NCBI RefSeq assembly: GCF_018294505.1
Contig: NC_057804.1
Coordinates: 248,171,099-248,235,098 of the forward strand
DNA length: 64,000 nucleotides
Direction of reading: 5' to 3'
Source: Triticum aestivum
Lineage: Eukaryota; Streptophyta; Magnoliopsida; Poales; Poaceae
This document shows positions 57,726-64,000 of this stretch, piece after piece. Positions within the stretch are counted from its first letter, which is position 1. Every line of letters begins with the position of its first letter. A program made the translations under genes and the position numbers. The notes below the pieces were generated by a model, which was not told the origin of the DNA, made no database searches, and saw only the letters and a program-made list of their open reading frames with translations.

Positions 57726-60700
57726 TGTAACACCCCAAAAATTTAACCAGGTTTTAGTTATTAAAATTTTGACAAGAGTTTAAATTTTTTGCCTGCAAGA
57801 ATATTTCTTTTGATTTCAGAACCTTTCTTTTTATATTAATGAGTATCTACCCTAGTGGATCCTTCCAAACATATTGAACTTCTATGTCATCCCATTAAAA
57901 CAATTTCCTAATCAGTAGGTTTATTTATTAAATTATTCCACCCTGAGCTATATTCATTAAAATAACTTGTTTTAAGTTTTGGAGCTCTTTTTGTACTACA
58001 ACCAGTTGATAGATTTATCTAAAAATCCAACCAAAATTTGGAGATGTCATGTGATGTCTCTAAATCACTTTTGTGCAATAATATATTTCATTCATTGCAT
58101 ATTTTGAGTGCTACACCTGTTTTTCTTCTCTGGTCCAGTGGGCAATTTTGCACTACAACCCTTTTAAATATTTCTTTTTAGCTTCCACCAAAATTTTGGG
58201 ATGTCAGTAGGAGCATATAATTCCATTATATGCAAAAATCCAGGGATGATCTTTGAAATTTTTGAGTGAATCAACCTCATCTCCATTGTGGTCCAACTTG
58301 ATGGTTTGTACAACAACCATATTCTTGCTTGCTCTTTGGCCCTAGATTCTTTTCCCTACTTGTAGTCCTCCATGCTAAACCCCTAAATCCAGGAGCATGC
58401 AACCATTGGCATAATTTTGGTTCATGTAATAATGCCATTCACCTCCTGTCCAGATTTGAAGTTCTGCAAAACTTGCACTAACAAGTTTGTGCTTTTCACC
58501 AACTAACCTCACCACCCTCTTGTGCATCCAAAGAGACACTGATCTAGAAGATTTGGCCACTCCAAGAAAAACCTAAGCGCCTGTGGCATTTTGTCAAACA
58601 CCTGGAGGGCATGAACTGTTTTGGCATGAGTTTTGTTTGCATTATGAACTTGACCACCTGACCAAACCACCTTGTCCCTTGAGTTTCCCTCTATCTCTAA
58701 CCTAGTTCTGTTGCTTGCCAACCTCACCTGTGACCTGTAGCATGCCACGACATTGTATCGAACACCTTCCATGCGTGCACTAGACGCGCCCAGAGCGTGC
58801 TTATTGCACGAACCGCGCCCGAGCCGACACGTTGGCCCCCCTGGTCTTGGCCCGCTCTGCAGCGCCACGCCACGCACTAACCTCCTCACAGCAACGCGCC
58901 AAGCCGCCCTGGCAGCCTACAGCGCCGCTGTCAGAGCTTTTGGCGGCACGCCGGCGTCCGTAGCGCGCCTCTGCCACGGTCGGCGCCGCCAAAGCCACCC
59001 CGGCTCGCCACCTGCCCCTGGGAACAGCACAAGCTTATCCCCTCGCTCGTAGGCTAGCTCCCGTCGTTGCCTCGACGCCCTGACGCTACAGGGAGGCGGT
59101 TCACCGTCGTCCTTATCGCCGGCCGCCTCGGAACCGACCTCCACCGCGTATATAAGGACCCCGGAGCTCAAACGAGACCTCGAGCAACCTCAAGTGATAA
59201 TCCTAGTGTTGCCTTGGCCAAAAGTTGAGCAAGGGAAGGCCATCTTCCACGAGTCCGGCCGGTTCGGTCGCCGCCAAGTTCCGGCCGATTCCGTCGCCCC
59301 CAGTGCCTCTCCCTCTCCACTCTCTCCACCAAGAACTCTCCCACCCTCTCGTGAGTGCAACCCCACGCTCGATTTTGGTCGAAAACCACCATAGCCCCAA
59401 ACTCACTATCCACCCGAATGCCTTCTCCACCGCGAAGCTCGTCGGCGGCGACTCCGTTCACATCGGCGACCATGGTGGGTACCCACAGACTCGTCTCGAC
59501 CCCCTGAGCACACCCATGTCCTCAGATCACCAAGGGACGCCCCCATTTGTCGGCAAATCCTCGCCGGAGCTCCGCCTCTGTTCGGTCAGAGGGGAACGAC
59601 GCGCGCGTGGCCGGTCAAACCTAACCAGTGGGCCAGGCGGGCCCACCGTCAGTGACCCAGCGCCTGTCCACGCAGGAGATTTTTTAAGAGAGGAGAAGTA
59701 TTTCAAGAGTATGAAATGCACCCTGCCTTCCCATGACCTGAAGGCAAGCATTCTGAACCCCGGCATATTACTTTTGTGTGTTCGTTGACACGTTTATAAC
59801 ACTACCTCATTTTTGGAGAACTTGTTATTTCATGTGAGATGATCATGTGCATGGATGCATATTTGTGATTTCCATGCTGTTGGAAATGATCGCACTTGTG
59901 ATAATAATCATCCTCATGTGCCTTGCATGCATACCGGAAGGAATCCGGGAAAACTCTCTGCATTGGGTAGGCATGAGTTTGTCACCGGTCGCCGTCAGGA
60001 CGGTTATGTCCGGTATGGCATGGTAGGGTATAATGAGTGGTGATTCTGTTGGTTGAAATATTTTTGTTATACATGTCATGCAGGGAAGATTATAAACCTC
60101 CTCAGTCGACCATAGATCGAGTCTTGTTCCAGTAACCCCCATACTTGTTTCGTACCACCACTCGTCTCTACAACAAGTAGAGTACGGTTCAGTAAGTTGT
60201 CAACCTCTTTCTAGCACACACCATACAGAGAGGCCAGGGTGGAAGATACCGGTTGTAGCTGGTAGGCAGGCCACCTGGTCCGGGGGCATGGGTGTTTCCG
60301 GTTGAGACCGAGAGGGGAGGCCACCCCTTAGAGCGCGCAATATAAATTTGATCCCATGCTACGCGAGGTTGTAGCCTCCCCACTTAGAGATTGCTTGACA
60401 GGTGTCGTGGGTGATTCCAGACACGTGTGAGTTAAGTTGGTGTGTGCAAGTTAGGTGTGTTTTCAACAAAAAGATCGTAGACGGAATTAGTCCCGATGGA
60501 CTAAAGAAATCCGTTGCTCGTGGGTAAAGAGTACACCCTCTGCAGAGATTAAACCTATTCGAGTAGCCGTGTCCATGGTTAAGACTTACAGTCTGGGATG
60601 GGTCAAGTGTCGGTCTTAGTGTCGGTCTTCAGAGGTGAAACTGTTAAATCAGAACTGATATTACAACTTGTGACATGTGATTATGATGATTATTATTTTG

Positions 60701-61594
60701 TTGTGGACTAACCCATGATATTTTTGGTATTATCGAATATCCCTGGGATGGTTTTACCTCCGGTATATTCACTATGATTGTTTCTTTTAAAGCCCTTTAT
60801 GTGGTGTCGCTCAGACGCCCGACTGTGGCATTTCTTTTAAAGCCCTTTATGTGGTGTCGCTTAGACGCCCGACTATGGCATTTCTTTTAAAGCCCTTTAT
60901 GTGGTGTCGCTCAGACGCCCGACTGTGACATTTCTTTTAAGCCCTTTATGTGGTGTCGCTCAGACGCCCAACTATGACATTTCTTTTAAAGCCCTTTATG
61001 TGGTGTCGCTCAGACGCCCGACTGTGGCATTTCTTTTAAAGCCCTTTATGCGGTGTCGCTCAGACGCCCGACTGTGGCATGTTTGTTATTTATTTCATAA
61101 TTTTGATATGGCTAAGTTATTCCATATTATACCCGTGTTCATAATGTTTGCGAGTACATAGAATATTTTCAGCACATCATTGTCACATTATACCCGTGTT
61201 CATAATGTTTGCGAGTACATTCAAAGTACTCACTGGCTTGTCCCTGGCTATTGTCTTGGCCAGATTTCTTACGCGGAGAGGAGCGACCTTGATGACAGCC
61301 CCGGAACCTAAGCAACGGTAATAGCAGCCTCGCGAAGATAGGAGTTAACCTGGTCAGCTGTTCCCGTGGGAAATGGAGTCCCATAGACACTGATGATTCA
61401 CAACCCGCTTCCGCCATCAACCACTAGAAACCATTTGTTGTACTCACAGACCAGAATGGTCTTGTACTACATATGTTGTATTTTGCATGGAATTTCTGTA
61501 TCAAGTTGGTGCCTCATCAGCTAACAGTTATCCTGGGGCTGGTGAGCAGAAGGGCCATTTTCTGGAATTTAATACCCGGAAACCGGTCGCCACA
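57726..61594 (+). repeat. LARD 3' LTR (3869 bp)
   Basis: TGTAACACC ... CGCCACA. It differs from the 5' LTR by having six minisatellite units (60781-61081) instead of eight, and by a replaced stretch at about 61122-61159 copied from 61187-61220. Confidence 0.95.
60781..61081 (+). repeat. 50-bp minisatellite, 6 copies, in the 3' LTR
   Basis: Same unit as at 54343. One copy is a base short (CTTTTAAGCCC) and two have GACTATG. Confidence 0.95.
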
Positions 61595-61599
61595 CATCA

Positions 61600-64000
61600 G
61601 CCTTGTTGAGGAACTTGTTGACATGCTTGAGTAGGAGTGCCACATTTTGAAAGCCAAGGTACGGAATGCCAAGCCCTCCTTTGTTTTTGGGTCTGCAAAT
61701 CAAGTCCCAAGAAGCCAGAGATGGAGGAGGTTCCTGCCTATTTTTCCTCCACAAGCACTACCTTTGGATTCTCTGTAGTTGCTTCAAAATACCTGGAGCA
61801 ATAAGCAAACTGCAGAGGAAGAAGATTGGCAATGATGGTAAAGCGGAGTTAAGATATTGCAGTCAACCCCCCTGAGCAAGGAAAGATGAACTAGCAGACA
61901 TTCTCCTCTCCATGCAAGTAACCAGAGGCAGCACATCAGACATTGAAGGTTTAGTAGTTCCAACTCGTAAACCTAAATAGGTGAAGGGCAACTTTCCCAC
62001 TTGGCAATCAAAAATGGATGCCAATGTCTGAGATTCCTCCTGAGAAACATTGATTGGGATCATAGAGGATTTGTGATAATTCACCTCCAGGCCAGTTGAC
62101 TGTGAATAAACCAGTAGCATTTTCTTAAGAGCCAAAAGTTGTGCATCATCAGCAGGAACAACAATTAATGTGTCATCAGCATACTGCACAATTGGGTAGT
62201 TCTTGTCATGGCAAGGAATAGGCAAACTAATTTCCCGTCTGAGATGCATATCATTGACCACTGATTGCAAAAGATCTGCAGCTAGGACAAAAAGAAGAGG
62301 GAAAACTGGGTCTCCTTGTCTAACACCCTTCTTACAGACAAAATTTTTGCCAGACACACCATTAAGCAGAACAGAAGAGGTCCCAGAAGACAAAAGAGAT
62401 TTCATCCAACTAATCCACTTGTCATTAAAACCCTTGTGCTTCATGATCTGAAAGATAGCTTCATGCTCAATGGAGTCAAAAGCTTTCTCAAAATCTAGTT
62501 TGAGAATCAAAATGGGCCTCTTTGACTGATGACACTGGTGCAAATATTCTAAGGTCCACCTAATACAGTCTTGAATAGTCCTAGACTTAATGAAACCATA
62601 CTAGTTTTTGTGAATGCACATCATAATCAATTCCTGAAATCTATTGGCTACCATTTTGGACAGAAACTTAATGCGCATACCAGTCAAGGAAATAGGTCTG
62701 TAATCCCCAACCACTTCAGGTGATAGCTTCTTAGGAATCAAAGTGATGAAAGACCCATTAATATTTTCCAAGCAAGCCTTACCATCAAAAAAATCCTGAG
62801 CCAAAGCATAAAACTCATGCTTAATAATATGCCAGCACTTTTTGAAGAAGAGGCCATTGAATCCATCTGGACCAGGGTCCTTATCAATGGGCATATCTTT
62901 GACAACCAGATCCATTTCCTCAGCTGAGATAGGTTTAGTCAGAACCTCAAGTCTGGGCACATGATGAAGCAGGACAGACAAATCAAAACCCATAACAATA
63001 CCTCTTGACACTCCCATCCTTCCTTTAAAAGCACTCCAGATCATTCCTTCCATTTGTGAGTGATCAGAAATAACAGTGCCATCAGGCTGCTGCAGGCTAG
63101 CAATTGAGTTCCTCCTGAATCTTTCAGTAGCCATGGCATGGAAAAACTTAGTGTTTTCCTCACCCACTTTGATGTACCTAATAGTACTACTCTTCTTCCA
63201 GTATAGAAACTGCAAATGCAACAGGTTTTTCAAATGAAGCTTGACAATTTTCCTGAAATTAAATTCTTGCCTGTAGAGAGGCCTAATCTCCTCCAAGTTA
63301 TCTAGCGGTAAAATAACCTTATTACAGCTAGAGATGAGGAGCTTCATCTTGGAAAAATTAGTCTGCCATCTCTTTAGGTCTTGCCTGAGAGTTTTCAGCT
63401 TATCAGCAATGATAGCAGAGGAGTGTGATTTATGAGATGGCTTGCTCCATGATTTCTGCACACACTCCAAAAAACCTCCATATAAACCCAGTAATTCTCA
63501 AATCTGAAGATTTTGCACTTAGGAATGGAGGTTTTAATTACCACAACACAAGGCACATGATCTGAAGCAGTTCTAGCCAAAGGCAGTGCTTCAATAAAAG
63601 GATAAACAGAGATCCAGTTGGTTGAAGTAAAAAACCAATCTAGCTGCTCCAGTAGAGGGGAATCTTGCATGTTGGACCAAGTATAAAACCTCCCCTTTAG
63701 AGGCAACTCAAGCAGACCCAGATGCCCAATAATTTCATTGAAGATAAAAATATCATTGACATCACCACCTGGTAAATTTCTGTTTTCAAAGGACTTGATG
63801 AAATTAAAATCTCCAATAATTAACTAGTTATCATCAATTGGAATATTAAGGTTATATAACCAGGCCACAAAGTTATCCCTGGCTTCCCCCTGACAGGGCC
63901 CATAGACAAACACTAAAGACCACTTTTCATTGTTCTGCCTAGAAGTAAAACGGATAACCACAACAAAAGACTGAATTTCCACCAGCACACCAGACAATAC
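61600..64000 (-). pseudogene. LINE ORF2, endonuclease and reverse transcriptase part
   Basis: Nicks target DNA and copies the element RNA into it. The minus-strand order: about 63990-63395 is the end of the APE-type endonuclease (RFYTWSN, LDWFFTSTNW, TASDHVP). After a frame change, 63470-62601 holds the linker and first RT motifs (DKDPGPDGFNGLFFKKCW, FITLIPKK, DYRPISLTG), then TAG at 62601. 62543-61863 has [26 protein letters not shown] and the active site YADD (62183-62172), then TGA at 61863. 61754-61569 has SWDLICRPKNKGGLGI. Reading continues in frame across the LARD to 51287. One frame change and three stops make it dead. The 5' end with ORF1 lies beyond 64000. Confidence 0.93.

Larger units (their letters stand above)
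51293..61594 (+). mobile_element. LARD-like LTR retrotransposon with about 4 kb LTRs, complete
   Basis: Seen: LTRs 51293-55291 and 57726-61594 (TGTAACACCCC ... GTCGCCACA), target duplication CATCA on both sides, primer-binding site TGGTATCAGAGCC (55296) and polypurine tract AAGGGGGGT (57712). The interior is only 2434 bp and has no gag, protease, integrase or RT. It carries two tandem related ORFs instead. In the first 430 bp of the LTRs I count seven differences, so the insertion is fairly recent. It must move with enzymes from another element. Confidence 0.95.

Noticed and set aside
1..64000. tRNA, rRNA, microRNA or NLR-type host genes
   Set aside because: No cloverleaf with A and B boxes, no rRNA motif and no NB-ARC or kinase motifs were seen by reading. 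A tRNAscan or HMM search was not possible here.

Overview
This window is repeat-filled intergenic DNA from a large grass genome. It is almost certainly Triticeae (wheat, Aegilops or barley), judged from the transposon families, their terminal sequences and the nesting. I see no intact single-copy host gene, tRNA, rRNA or CRISPR array. Nearly all coding capacity belongs to transposons, most of it decayed.

Layout: 1-8672 is the right part of a CACTA (En/Spm) element read on the minus strand. It holds a frameshifted transposase gene (tnp2, DUF4218 and DUF4216 regions) and a second gene with a Transposase_24-like middle and an Ulp1-like end. It sits inside a degenerate tandem array with a unit of about 0.45-0.5 kb (8673-10440). 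11433-25316 is a multi-exon, repeat-exon gene or pseudogene on the plus strand. An Angela/BARE-type Copia element (16650-25274, near-identical LTRs, decayed interior) interrupts its last exon. The gene runs into the GGGCC-rich subterminal array and terminus (26870) of a second CACTA family.

28444-35543 is a gag-like-only Gypsy element on the minus strand with one truncated LTR, inserted in a LINE-type CCHC protein gene (35544-37707). 40577-45336 is a CACTA-like region carrying a decayed 3'-5' exonuclease-like gene and an unrecognised gene. 45337-64000 is a nest: CACTA terminus, then a Gypsy LTR, then a CACTA element, then a LINE, then a LARD-like retrotransposon. The LARD (51293-61594) has about 4 kb LTRs, the target-site duplication CATCA and a tRNA-Met-type primer-binding site.

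The most unusual item is the LARD interior. It has no gag-pol, but it carries two tandem paralogous reading frames (55604-56398 and 56759-57391) whose N-terminal halves fit the helix-strand-strand-strand-helix pattern of a double-stranded-RNA-binding domain. This family and domain reading was made by eye and needs structure-based confirmation.

Element relations come from reading order and shared termini. Transposon family names are given only where termini and proteins make them likely.
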